Positions 23,301 to 35,480 of a DNA stretch of 64,000 nt are shown piece by piece. The DNA lies in the NCBI GenBank assembly GCA_002917075.1, contig NTMA01000132.1, positions 30,784-94,783 of the forward strand, written 5' to 3'. Positions within the stretch are counted from its first letter, which is position 1; the number at the start of each line of letters is the position of its first letter. The translations under genes were made by a program, and so were the position numbers. Below the pieces are notes generated by a model. That model had not been told where the DNA came from and did not search any database. It saw nothing but the letters and a program-made list of their open reading frames with translations. This stretch comes from Hawksworthiomyces lignivorus (lineage: Eukaryota > Ascomycota > Sordariomycetes > Ophiostomatales > Ophiostomataceae).

Positions 23301-24447
23301 CAGTCAGCTCGTTCCACATGCCCTGGACACCCTCAACGTCGGCTTGACCGCCCAGCATACCCTCCGTTCCGACATCACGGGCGACGCGGGACACCTCGGA
23401 CGCGAAAGTGCGCAGTTGATCCACCATTGTGTTGATTGTCTGCTGCAGCTCCAGGATCTCTCCGCGAGCAGGCCGCTCAATCTTCTTAGTCAGGTCGCCA
23501 AAGGCGACAGCGGTGGTAACGGAAGCAATCTCCCGCACTTGGTCCGTGAGATTCTGGGCCATGATGTTGACGTTGTCCGTCAGCTCCTTCCAGGTGCCAT
23601 CGACGCCTTCGATTTGTGCTTGGCCGCCGAGGATACCCTCGGTACCGACCTCTCGCGCGACGCGAGACACTTCGCTGGAGAAAACCTGAAGCTGGTCCAT
23701 CATTGTGTTGATCGTGCGCTTGAACGTGGTGATCTCGGGGTCCATCTCGACTGAATTCATCCGGACCTTCTTAGACAGGTCGCCGCGAGCGACAGCAGTG
23801 ACGATCTCGCCGATTTCACGCAGTGCTTTCTGGAAAGCCTCATTGGCCTTCTGATGTTTCCATAGTTCACGTTCTAGGGTAGCTACGCGCTGTTGTTCAA
23901 GAAGTTGCAGGGTGCGTTCTTGCAGGGTCTTCTGCGCAATCAACTGTGCGTTCACACCGTCCAGCTTCTGTCGCTGCGTATCAATCAGCTTAGATTGGTC
24001 GTCGACGTGGTCCCGCAAACCGGCGAGGGCCTCGCTGGTCAGCCGGTTGGCGGGGTCGGTATCGGCTTCGGTGAAGATGTTACGCGTGCTGTCTGAAGCA
24101 GATTGCGGCTGGTGTGACCGGCTGGCCACACCGTTGGTGCCGTTCGTTGTCGGCGAGGACGAGGCGCTGTCGTCTCCAAATAAAGAATCAGCAGCTTCAT
24201 TCGGCGTGTCTGGAAATGCAGTCGAATTTGCCGTGCATACAGCACGAGATTCGAGCTGCTGTACCCTTCTCACCAGAGCCGCAATTTCAGCTTCTAGTTG
24301 GCGTTTTTCGTGGGAGTCACGCCCTGGTAAGGAGGCCTGGCGGTGCGTGCCATTGCGCGACGAAGCAGCGGCATCTGCAGAACCGGACTGCGCGGCAATG
24401 GGCTTGATCAAGGCACTGACGGCTGCATAGATGGAGTCGTCGGCCAT
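20393..24447 (-). CDS. nik1: Group III hybrid histidine kinase with poly-HAMP array (Nik1/Os-1 type)
   Basis: Exons are 24447-22444, 22377-20878 and 20818-20393, with introns of 66 and 59 bp (GTATGT and GTAAGA donors) and 1309 aa, close to the family's usual size. After a variable N-terminus come HAMP repeats from about residue 200 to 735. There are five near-complete units of about 92 aa (signature [29 protein letters not shown]) and a partial sixth. The kinase core follows: H-box [15 protein letters not shown] (phospho-accepting His about 743), N-box [11 protein letters not shown]1 DTGIGIP and a [10 protein letters not shown] motif. The receiver domain ends the protein, with phospho-acceptor Asp about 1162 in [10 protein letters not shown] and KPLQ later. 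Family knowledge: a cytosolic sensor upstream of the HOG MAP kinase pathway, required for osmoadaptation and for sensitivity to phenylpyrrole and dicarboximide fungicides. The ATG at 24447 ([20 protein letters not shown]) was chosen; 24468 is an in-frame alternative. Confidence 0.95.
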
Positions 24448-27400
24448 GGTATTTGCGACAATCGTCATTGCCGTGAGTGTGGTAGAAGGAAACGTAGGGT
24501 GAGAAAACCAAAGAGGTGCAGAGGTCAGACTGGTGGGGTGCGTGCAATTAGCATATGGATAAGATGCTTCAATAAGTCGAAATCGCGGTGTCGGCGAGCT
24601 AGGCAAAAGAAATAAACTGATCTCGCAAAGTAGGTTTCTGCTCACATTGTTTATGTCGACTAAATATGGTCTATTGTCGTCTCATTCAGCTCTCTGTCTC
24701 TCCTCGTCTATACGAACTCGCTCTCAACAGCCGACTAGCTTTTCTTGAGCGGCGGTCTCCCAACGGGAGGCTGCGCCTGCACACGGTGGTGCCTTGCTCA
24801 GAAATAAAGAAGAAAAGTGGCAACCACGAAACGAAATGTATCTTGGACTGTGTCGTGATATTCGACAGTGCACTACTGCGTTGGACCGATGGCGAAGAGT
24901 CGTTGAAATTTGTTAGAGGGACAAAAGAGAAGGGGGGAAAGTTAGGAGCGAAGTTCGTCTCTAGGTGGTGAAGGGAGAAAGAATAATGAAGTTCGCCTGG
25001 CACTGTGCAGTCTCTAGAGCTGCCAAGGCGCCTTTCTGTGCAGAAGGGGACTTGTTAGCAGCTTTTGGGGGAGGGGGGGAGAGGGGGGTTTAGAGTGGCG
25101 CGAAGGGAAACAGAGAAGACCGAGGGAATAAAGCGAGACGAAAGCCCGATGCGCTGACAGTAGTATGAGGATAAGGAGATGTAAAAAGGGTAGATGGTAG
25201 AGGGGAATAACGAGGAGCGAGGAATGGTGGTTGGCTTGGAATGGGTACTCCATCCGCTGAAGGCTTGCAATAGGGGTGGCTAAGGTAGTGGGTACATACA
25301 AAAAGATAGACGGGACGAAGTCTTGGAGATATGGCTAAGAAAGTGTGGAAGAAGGAAGCAAGGCAAAGAGAAGGGACGGGGAATAGTAAGAGAAACGGGA
25401 ATCTATTGGATGTACTGGATCGCCACCTGTTGACCAAAGTCACAAAACAGTGGTCCCCATACACATACAACTCACCTCCAAGTTCTTAGCACATGCGTCT
25501 TGGATTGTTGCTGTGGCTCAGGAATAAAACGACCTCGCACGCAAACAGCTTAGAGCCGCAAAGGAAAAATTTTGTCGAACTGCTCCACGCAGGGCGGGGA
25601 CTGTAGAAGTTATGAGAGAGAGGCCGGGGAAGAGAAAGAGGCGTGGGCGAGAGAGAAGAGATGGCAGATGAGAGATGAAAGATGAGAGAAACACAAGTAC
25701 GTGCTGTACTGTGCGGATCAGGGGTGATGGCAATAGTTCTCCAAGAAAGGGAAAAAGGTTAGGCGAAGTATACTTACGGGCAGGAGCGTGTTGACGGGCT
25801 GGATGGGCGGACGGATCTAACGGCCTGGAAAAGGGTAGCGAACTGGGGCGTGGACAGTGAAGGGCTTTGCTGCTCTATTTTGGCAGAGAGTGGATGCGGA
25901 TTGCATGGAATTTTGAGACGGGAACTGGGAATCTCGATGCTTCGATGAAATATCCAGAACAGCAAAAATCTAAAGAGAATCGGTGTCGCAGCACGCGCAG
26001 AGCCCGGAATTCTGCTTCGTATGTGTGTTCTATCATAAAATAGGAAGAAAAGGCAAGAGCGAGGCGGAGGAAAAGAAAGGTGGGCGAAGGATACGCAGCA
26101 ATCACAGAAATGGAAACAGCGACCAGGGAAAGCAGACGACGATTGGGAGAGACGGGAGGGGAAAGGACAAGGGAGGCGCACAGATAGGGAGTATCGAGGC
26201 ACCCGTAGGGTTAGTTTCGCGGGGGAGGAAAAGAGGAGGGAAGACGAGGGGTGAATGCTCCGTACACTCTGTAGATGCACGTATGTACGAGTACGTCGTA
26301 ATTGTAGACAAGACAAGACAAGAGGCACCCACGGGTGGCGCATCCAAACTAGCCCAGGTAGGGGGAAGAAAGGACTGGACTGAACTTATTTTTTTTCGGG
26401 GTTTCTTTATTCGGGCCTGGTTTTTTTTTTGGGCTGTGCCCACGCGGGAAGGAAGACGGCGCCCCCCTTGTAGGCATTAAGTATACGTCCTTAAATCAAG
26501 CCTGTGGGCGTTATTCAATACCAAGTAATAGATTATAGCTATTTACACTCAGCGTGGCAGCAGGCCGCCGTTCATAACCCAAATTTTCTTTATCCCGCGT
26601 TGACGAGCGGCGACACACATGGGCAACTACAGCGTGTGACAAAACAAAGCGCGTTGGGCGTTCAATGAGCGGAACTTGTACTAGCCTCGAGTTAGGAGGA
26701 ATTGAGAACAAACAAAATCTCGCTGAATTGACAAGCTCGCATGAGCATGAGCATGTGATGATTGCTATGTATGTCGGTCGCGAAGAGTCGCACGACAGCT
26801 GGGATTTACGCGAGGGATAGATAGGTTACTACGACTCTGCAGGTAATGACAAGACGTTTGAAATGAGAGAGAGGCAGGTGGCAGACCGCCTGACGTACTC
26901 GAACATCGCACATACAATTTTGTGCCTTCGGAAGAGGGTAAAACCTCCTCTCCAGCAGAAACTGGGGAAGATCCAAGACCAGAAAAAGGAGGCAAGTTAA
27001 ACGGGGCAGCCACATACAGTCACGAGGCCACGCCTGCGGTGGAACAGGAGCTCAGTTCCGCCATACCTTGTCTGGCTGACCTGTGCTCATCGTATCTTAT
27101 CGGTCCAACAGCAGAAGATACCGCTTTCTGGTCTCGTTTCAAAGCCTCAAAACGGGACGAAGACTTCTCCAATGACTGCCGTTGTGACCGAGCTCTGATT
27201 GTTGGCAGAATCCTTGTCTGCCATTCTGAAAATCCTAAACCCCCTTATCCGATCGTCAGGGTCGTCTAGCAAGATTTCCTCCAGAGTGGCCGTGCAGAGG
27301 CGGTGTTTGATATTTACTTTGTATAGCTGTTTTTTTTTTTTTTTTGTTTCCAGGAGCGAAACAAGCGCCAGTTTGTTGCACTCAGTTCCTATACCATCTT

Positions 27401-30400
27401 GTGATTATCGACTAATGAACAGGGGGGTCCAAGTCCAAACCATCAGAGGTTTATCGGGTGGGGCGGGAAGTAATACATTAAATTGCAGGGCATTATTACT
27501 ATCAAAATGTACACAGAGTGCATGGCAGCAAAACGAGGTACGTACCTCGTATATTATTTTTATTCCCCTAAAGCTGCCACCTACCGATTCGTGGACCAAG
27601 CCATTGACGTCATCGGTGGGGCCTCTAGGCATGCCCAGGCGGAGCGAGCGCTTTTCCACGGCTGGAGATAAAGCCTGTGCTGGGAGGACTCGATAATCGC
27701 AAGGGAGGAAAAGAGCAGAGCAAGCGAGAGCGAAAGAAAGGAAATGGAAGAAAGGAAAGATGAGAAAGGAGCAGGAGGAAGAGAAATCAGAGGGAGGGCG
27801 CGCGTGAAAGAGGGAATACGAGGGCTAAAAAAAAAAAAAGAAAAAGAGCATAGAGACGGTATGCACGCTACTCTAGCTGCGCGAGAGTGGCCGTTTGTCC
27901 ATTTGTTACTGCTACGAACCAGCTGAAGGACGTATAGACGGGCAGACATATAAGCATTAACTAATAGCGATTTTTGGGGGGTTCGATACATTTGTCCTAC
28001 TCTCTCCTGTTACTAGTACCGGCTCTTTACTTTTTTTCGCCTTGCTGTGAATCTGGTCCCTTTTTCCTCTACCCGTTCTTTGCTCGTTTTTTGTATATTT
28101 TTCAGTCCCGCGCTGTCCTTTGTTTCGAGACACAACAGCAGCCAAACTGACCAATCCGCGTGTATCTGTCAGACAACGCTTGTCCAATTATGGGCTAGCG
28201 TGTAGTTGGCGTCAAGAACTCGTACAGGTACACTGTGCTTCATACAAATCCATACTTTTGGCTACAGAGAAGCTTGTTCCCGAGAAAAATGAAAGGAGGA
28301 ATCAAAGGGCCAACATGATTACATCCTTACCTGTGGCGGAAGAGGAGGGGCGATTATAGGGCGAAGGAGCGGCGGTGACTTTGCTCCGAGTGGAAGCTCC
28401 TGAGCAGCACTGGCTAGGCGAAACAGCTGCTCGCAAATCTAGACGCGGCTGCCGACCATTTTCCAAGCGGAAAGACTGGCCTTCTCACCACTCGGTGCCG
28501 AAAAGACCCAAATCGTTCACGACAGCGCATCTTTGGCTATCGGCATTTTCCAGCTGCGTGCGCCGTTTTCCGAGCTCTGCTCATGTGAAACGACACGATA
28601 GACACCTAAGGCTTATAGCCGAAGTAAGCAAGGTCAGACAGCAGGAATACTCCATACCCTTTCGAGTACTTAAGGAAGTATCTTGTCCAGCTTTTCCCTC
28701 GCTGAAATGGAACGACCAGCTGATCGGCATCAACCGGCCCTCTTTTGGCGATCCGCCAAGGCACGGCGCCAGTGTCGGTTTTGTTCTTTTGTAAGGGGGG
28801 GTTGGTAGGCCTTGGTACATCACTATTTATGCAGACAAGCAGACGATACGCTTTTTGTGGAAGTATAAATATTGCTAATGCTTCAGATTAAGGGTGCGTC
28901 TTGCGCTGATCGGTAAAAAAAAAAAAACACAACAGATGAGCAGAAGAAAGAAAGGCCCAGAAAAGCGAATAACCAGGTAAACCATGGTGTGACGCTCTTG
29001 ACCCCCTTTCGTCCATATTTTGCCGTTTTGCTGGTGCCCTCCTTTGGGGGGAGTGTTCTGATTTGTCCCTCTGACTTTGCCCGGCGCTGCCCATCACAAT
29101 CGAGACCGCAAATGGAGGGCAGCCCCTGTAATTTTAAGAGGGAGACGACCAGGCTGGGGTTGCTTTCCTACGGTGTAATACAGCCCACAGCCCATCTTAT
29201 TTCCTTTTTTTTTTTTTTTTTTTGGTGCACTCTAGAGCCGTCTCTCTGGTGTTTGCATTTTCAGCATCTGAGCTAGTGCTACAGCTCTTCCTCTTCTTCC
29301 CTAGACAAAACGCCGAGTGGAGATTGAGAGCTGGCTGGGGAGAATGAGGAAGAAGAAATGAAAACAGGGCAAGGCGACGCATCATTGTGCTTCTGCACAT
29401 GCGACGCGGAGCAAAGACCCTGAGAATGGGACACTATCTCTCAGTGAGGGAGCAAATAAGCGCGTCGATCGCATCATGTCTTGTCTCTTCGTCCGTCCCC
29501 TATTGTGAGGCGTGGGAGCCACCATGTATGCGCGTATATGTACGAAATGTATTATCTTGATTTCCTAAGAAGCAGGGCCATTTCAACAAGAGGCGAAATC
29601 GCCTATGTAAGCATTGCCCTGTTTCTGCCGTCCGTCTCACATGCGCTCTCGTTTTCCTGGACACCCTCCCTCTCCACCCAGACCCTCGCTTGTGCATGGT
29701 CTGTGCCAAAAAGAAGAGAACCAGCGACGGGTAAGGGAATGTGCACTCGGAGCGAGATGCAATACTGGAATGGGATAAAATGAGAAAGCCTGGACCACCT
29801 GTATCTCTTTTGTGGCTTTTTGGCATATTTTTGCTGTCGGTCCAGACCGTGGTCCATATATTGGCATTTCGAGGCTTGGCGGGAAACGAGGTGGCCAGTA
29901 CTCCGTACATAGGCTTACAGCTCTACACAAACCCGTTTCTTTCCTGGACCGTGTCACAACATGCGAAAGTGCCAACGGCTTACGAAAGCGGGCAAAGAGA
30001 GCACCGCAGTACGTAGCTCTGTACACATACTTCGTAGAACTGTCTCAACTGCACGGTCTAAAAGGGGCTCGCGATGCTACACACTCGCTGCGGAACCAGG
30101 AAGGAAGCAAAGCGTAGAGAGAAGCCTAACCTTAATTCCCGTCCCGCGTTATATCTCAAGAGAAAGATCACCTTCTTTGGACTTTTACCTTCTCTCCGGA
30201 GAAGGCTTGCTAACATTTTCACTGGGCTTGACTGCCGAGGAAACGTCATCGGGGGGGGAGCTCTAGCCTCGTAGGCGAAAGGAGAGGGAGCCTCTGAGAT
30301 GGATGAAGAGATTGGCGGATGTGTTGTCTGTGAGTTTGTGTTGTTGGTAGTATGCGCACCTGTTTGCAGGTTGCACACTACCTCGCTTCTCAAAGAGGAC

Positions 30401-31568
30401 TGCTGCTTTTCCATGGCCATGCAGAGAAACGTAAAACCAGGCAAATCAACGGCGCGTTTTATATTTGCTACCCACCAACAGGGACGAGCAAACAAAACCT
30501 CCCTTTCCTGGGTCGCAGCGCAGATCTCCAGGAAAAAAAACAGAGCGACGGATAGGCAATTGAACAGGGCCACATTTTCTTCACTGATCAACAAAGACCC
30601 TAAAGGGTTATCGTCTCCCTTTCCTTGCTCCCCGTGCAGCGAGGCAACCTGCTGCCTAATCTTGTTCATGCCGTTCCTCTCTAACTCCGCCTTGTTCGAT
30701 TTTCTCCCTACATACACTCGGAGTCCAAGCACTCGCCACACAACGCTGCATATTGTGGCAAACACAACACGAATACCATATATGATATTTGACATTCAAC
30801 ATATGCGCTCGCGTCCTTGTGCCATATTGCCTTATATTGAATTGTGTCTCAGAACTGGACCACGAAATTGATCGATCGTATGAAAATGTAGATATATTGG
30901 GCGATATCGCAACGAGATAAAAGCAGAGGGGCAGCATGTAGAGACATCCACAGCCAATGAGCGGCACAAGCATGCTCACGGTGCGATCTTAGGAGCTATC
31001 TGATTGTGATGCCCATCTGCTCATCAGCAATAAATACTGCTATTGGCCATGGGCAAGTTCTTGGTTGCGTCTCGGTGCCCGTCTCACGTATACAGAAAAT
31101 GACAAGGGAGTAACAAGTCACTATATGGCACTGAAGGACCTGTATTCGAAACAAAAAGGAAGCTCTGAAGAGAAGAGATAATGAAAACCAGACGGTTAAA
31201 TGATTCAGGCATTGTGGCAAGAGTTATTCTACTATTGAAATACAGCCAAGTCGAGGGCTATGCATTGAAAGCTTGGGCTGCAAGCGGAGGCGTCATATTT
31301 GTATACATACGGATAGTTTTGAATCGCTCTTAGTAGCAACGAGATGTGCACATATGGGCTCGTAGTCAAGTAGAGATCGTGGTCAATCGGGGAACCGGCG
31401 TTTTTTCTTTTTATTTCCCGCCGCAAAAAGCCAAAAAGCAGAAATATACAAACATAACATGCGTAAAAGACAATGAAAAGAGAGGCCTCCAAATCGTATC
31501 ATTAGAACAAAGGTGGTTTTTTTTTTAAAAAAAAAAAAAAGGGAGAGAAAAGGACGCTCCATGCTCTG
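24448..31568. other. Long gene-free interval upstream of the histidine kinase
   Basis: About 7.1 kb with no convincing gene. From 24.9 to 26.3 kb the plus strand is G/A-rich (CT-rich on the kinase strand), as expected for a fungal promoter and leader. TACTCCG-type motifs lie near 26257 and 29899, a GAGCAT triplication near 26738, and T or A homopolymers near 27328, 28914 and 29205. Medium-length open frames on both strands at 30058-30871 have no family features and overlap each other, so they are not called. The right end is the 3' flank of the condensin gene. Confidence 0.5.
31517..31540. repeat. T10-A14 homopolymer palindrome
   Basis: Ten T are followed by fourteen A, about 28 bp beyond the condensin stop codon in its 3' flank. 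The inverted repeat could act in 3' end formation. Confidence 0.9.
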
Positions 31569-34504
31569 CTACTCTGCTGTGATCTCCGCCGTCCAGTCTT
31601 TCCGGATGTCCAGATCCGTCAGCTCCTCTGTCTTGCTGATCACCAAGCCCTTCTCGTTCGCCAAGTGTAGCAAGCTGATGAAGCAGTAGCTCGTCGAGAT
31701 GTCGTCCATGACCGCCTTCGGGTAGACCGCCTGCAGGCCGTTCATGACGTCGGTAAACTTGAGCTCCCGGTCGTCTTCTGCCGAGCCGGCCTTGCCGGAG
31801 ACCAGGCTGTCCATCTGCGCCTCGATGCTCTTGGGCTCGGCGGGCGCCTCATCCGTCGGTGGCGGCGTCAGCAGCCGGGACGCGGCGACGCCATTGTCAA
31901 ACGCCATGCCCTTCCAGAGCTCCTCCTTCAACCGCCGCACGTCCACCCGCTTGGCTACCCGCGCGTACTGGACGTACTCGGGCCGCACGCGCCTGCTCGA
32001 CGTCACCAGCGTGGTGCCAAAGGCCAGGTCGGCTGGGTTCGTGACGGTCAGTCCGCCGAAACCGGTGGTGAATCCCTGCGTAAAGCCCTGCGTAAAGCCC
32101 TGGGTCATGCCGCCGACGTCATCTGTCGCGCCGCCGAGGCCCAGCCCAGCGCCGTCCACGGGGCTGAAGTGGTCCCGGGCATCGGCAAATTCCTCGCCGT
32201 CTATGTCCCCGTCGTCATCGTCTGCCCCCGCCGCAAACGGCAAGCCGTCGTCGGCAAAGAAATTGGCATCGTAGTCGCCTTGTGGGGCGCCGTCGCTGCC
32301 GCTGCCGCCAGCGGCGTCTTCGACCGAGGGACGTACGGGGCCCTTCTGGGATGCCCAGAAAGCCTCGTCCATCTCGGCCTCGGGCACGTCGGCAGAGTGC
32401 TGCTGCTGCTGGCTGTATAGGTTCCCCAGGCTGAACTGCTGCCGTCTCCGGCTGAGGCGTGCCTTTGGCTTGAGGAATAGCGATAGGAGCTGCTTGCTGT
32501 GGAAGTGCTTGTCGTCGGGGAGCAGGTTGCGGGACTTGGCCTTCCAGTCTTTCTTGGGCAGCGTGATGGCCACATTGCTCGACGCTTGCGTGTACAGCAG
32601 GTCAGCCATCGCAGAGTCGAGCGGCGCGGAAAAGTCAATGGCAAACGGCTCTTTCTCCTTGCGCGGCCGTGCAGCTGCCGTGGCCGGCTTGTTCACGTCC
32701 TTGATCTTGCGGATCCGCCAGTGCTCGGCGCTGACCCAGTTCTTGCGCAGCGCTTGGTCGAAGTAGCTCAGGATGTTCTCGTGCAGCTGGTCGGGCTTCT
32801 GCTGCGAGGCATGGGCCATCTTGATGGTGAAGTCGTCAGCCTCGGCACCGCCCTCGGGGCCCATCAGCAGCAGATCGTCAGGCACGTCGCCATCGGCGCT
32901 GTACACGCGCATCTGCGGCTCCAACCGCGCTTCGCGGGCCCAGGCCTCGCCGCCCTCGCCGAAGTTCACGTCGCCGCCCAAGTCGAAGCCACCGAGGGCG
33001 TCCGTGTCGTCGAAGCCCAGCGGGTTGTCCTCGTCGATAAACATGGTCGACTTGTCGCTTCCGTCTGCCTTATCTTGGCCGTCTTGCCGCCAGTCCTCGG
33101 GAGCCCGCAGGAAGGGGATGTCCATGGACCCAGACGGATCGCCAAGATCAAACGTCTTGAGGGAAGGGCATACGTCAAGCTCGTCGAGGCGGTGCAGCTC
33201 GGGGAAGAAGCGGTGGCCCAGGCCCACGACATCGATGGGCACGTCTTGGTCATCTTCCTCGGCGGGCGCTTCTGGCTCTGGTGTCTCGCCGTCGACTTCG
33301 GCCTCATCATCCTCTTCCTCGTCTTCGTCGCCGCCCTCGTCAATCTCTTCGCCATCCTCACTAGACTTCTTCCCCTTCTTGCCGCGCTTTTGCGACTTGG
33401 ACTTGGCGACGTCGTTGGCGTCATCGCTGCTGTCGAACACGATGCGGCCTTGGTTGTCGATCATGAGGTGGTTTAGGAGCAAGCCTTTGGCGCCGCCCTC
33501 GTCGAAGTCAGCAGAGGCCTTCTTGAAGAGCGGGTCCACGGCAAACTCGAGCTCGAGCTTCTTCAGCTGCAGCGACGCGAACGAGGGCGCAAGCGTGGCC
33601 TCGGATCGCTGCTTCTTCTTTGGCTTCTTCTTGACGTTTCCGTCCTCATCCAGCTCGCCATCTTCATCCTCGCTATCCTCGGCGCCATCGGTCACGCCGC
33701 CCTTCTTCTTGTTCTCGCGGCTCTCGGCCAGTCCGCTCAGAAGCCGGCCTGTCTCGGTGGCGACGCTATCAACGCGACTCGTGTAGATCTTGACGCAACC
33801 GTCGAGCGTGCAGCTGGCCTTTTGGAAGTTGACACCGTCGCCCTCCTTGAGCAGCGACATGTCGTGGAAGTAGTCGATGAGAGCAAAGTTCCACGAGTTG
33901 GTGGCATTGATCTTGTTGTCGGTGGCCATCTTCATCCACTCCTCGAAGTTGGCCAGGATGGGGACCCGCTTCATAGGTGTGACCACCGCACCGCCAACCA
34001 CCACGCGGTCGTCGTCGTCATCTTCGTCGGCTCCAGCCAGGATACTGTTGTTTCCGGAGGCACCAGCAGCCAAAGAGTCCCGACCGCCAGCCGCGCCTCC
34101 ACCCAAACTCTGCCGGCCGCGAGCCCGCGGGGTCCGCTCGCCGCGGGGCGTTCGTGGGCTGCCGTTGGAGCTTGGTGACGCGTTTTCGAGGTCATCTAGG
34201 CGGATGGCGCTCACTTTGCGCGATGTTGGCGTGGCGGCAGCAGCCTTGAGCTGGTTAATCTGGGCTTCGTGCAGTGCTTGTCGTGAGTGCAACCGCTGTG
34301 CTTTTTCTTGTGCGTCATCGTTTAATGGAATCCTGTGGGGCCATCGGTTAATTTTCTGCACATCGCCATCAGATCAGATTTGAAAATATGCAAAACATAC
34401 TTGATGGGTGAGTTTTTGAAGGGTGATTGTGAAAGGGATCCAGAAGCCGTCCGGCTGCTGCTCCTGGTGCTATTAGCACGCGGGACTTGCGCAACGCGAG
34501 GCAT
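31569..34504 (-). CDS. brn1: Condensin complex subunit 2 (barren/CAP-H kleisin)
   Basis: Two exons, 34504-34401 and 34332-31569, with a 68-bp intron. The junction joins SPIK to IPLNDDAQEKAQRL in phase, giving 955 aa, typical for fungal barren proteins. The N-terminal region is basic and Ser-rich. A conserved block follows (VPILANFEEWMKMATDNKIN, then NSWNFALIDYFHDMSLL), the part that in kleisins contacts the Smc2 neck. A long acidic linker rich in Asp/Glu is next. The C-terminal block (KFTDVMNGLQAVYPKAVMDD, then FISLLHLANEKGLVI) matches the winged-helix end that binds Smc4. Family knowledge: gamma-kleisin that closes the condensin ring for mitotic chromosome compaction. A TQGF tetrapeptide is repeated three times near 32050-32110. 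The gene is divergent from the exchanger gene. Confidence 0.95.
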
Positions 34505-35480
34505 GATGGCCTCTTAATTCGTGTGGACAATTGCTTTTTTTTTTGTTCTTTCTCTATTTCGCAGTTTCGTCTGTCAAGACTTTCGTCTTCGAAGTGTGCT
34601 GCTCTCGTCTTTGACTCTCACGGGGTTGATGCGCCTGAGTGTGTTGTACGTCGTGATGCCCAGTTGGCTTTTGTTTGCATGTTTTCGTGTTTTTGGCCTA
34701 TTCCAGCCAAAAGTAAACAAATCCACGTGATATGTGTGGCACAGCGACACCATCAGCCATAACGGCACTGTTTGAAATTCTGAAACACTGTGTGAGACAC
34801 ACGGTATCGATAACAACTAACACGGATTAGCGCGGTTCTATTTGCAGATGCCCCAGGCTCGCTGGACTCTTTCCTTGCGCTGATTATGAGTGCAAAAACC
34901 CCACTCTTTCCAATAGGCCTGTGACAGCTGTTGTGCACAGTACTTTTGCCCTATATTTCGCACATGCGCAAAAATACACCTATCATTAGGTACTTAGTAC
35001 AAAGCCGTGGTTACGTCTTAGCTCTTGGCGTGGGCCTCCGATAGCGTGTGAGGGAAGGTGGTGACGATGCTCTGGAGACCTGTTGGCGGCTTCCCGCACT
35101 TCGTCTCTTTTTCTGGGTGATGGGACAGTTTTTCTTCTCTCTCCCTCACACAATTGTTTTCCTCCCACGACGGGCATCAGACCTCTTATCTTTCTATGGC
35201 TGCTTGAGCATATTTGCATATCTCATCTTGTACTGTATTCTATTTCCGTGTACCATTTTTGAACTGTGTTGCGCTTGGTTGTTCAAAGCACCCTAAGGGA
35301 GAAATAGATTCTCGTGCTTATTATTTTATTTTATATTACTTACTCCATTGGAACGGAACGAGTCAGTGAGACATATCGACGGGATCGCCAAAAATTGCTT
35401 CTTAATACGCCGGACGTCAGATTCTAGAAGACAGCTGTGTGATTTAGCCTCTCAGACAATGGCTTAGAAAGCAGCACTCG
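34505..35480. other. Divergent intergenic region between condensin and exchanger genes
   Basis: A spacer of just under 1 kb separates two start codons on opposite strands, so it must hold both promoters. It is AT-rich near 35290-35345. I see no clear TATA box or other named site. Confidence 0.6.

Noticed and set aside
26922..27269. 115-codon plus-strand open frame with charged N-terminus
   Set aside because: It lacks an ATG at its start and no splice model supports it. The composition is only mildly coding-like.
27978..27990. GGTTCGATAC resembling a tRNA B box
   Set aside because: It does not match the full GTTCRANYC pattern, and no cloverleaf arms or A box were found around it.
30058..30871. 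Open frames of 245 codons (minus) and 190 codons (plus) overlapping each other
   Set aside because: There are no recognisable motifs, splice context or promoter, and the frames overlap on opposite strands. Kept only as possible orphans.
32499..33786. Two long plus-strand open frames across the condensin gene
   Set aside because: They overlap each other and a well-supported condensin exon, and their composition is that of shadows.
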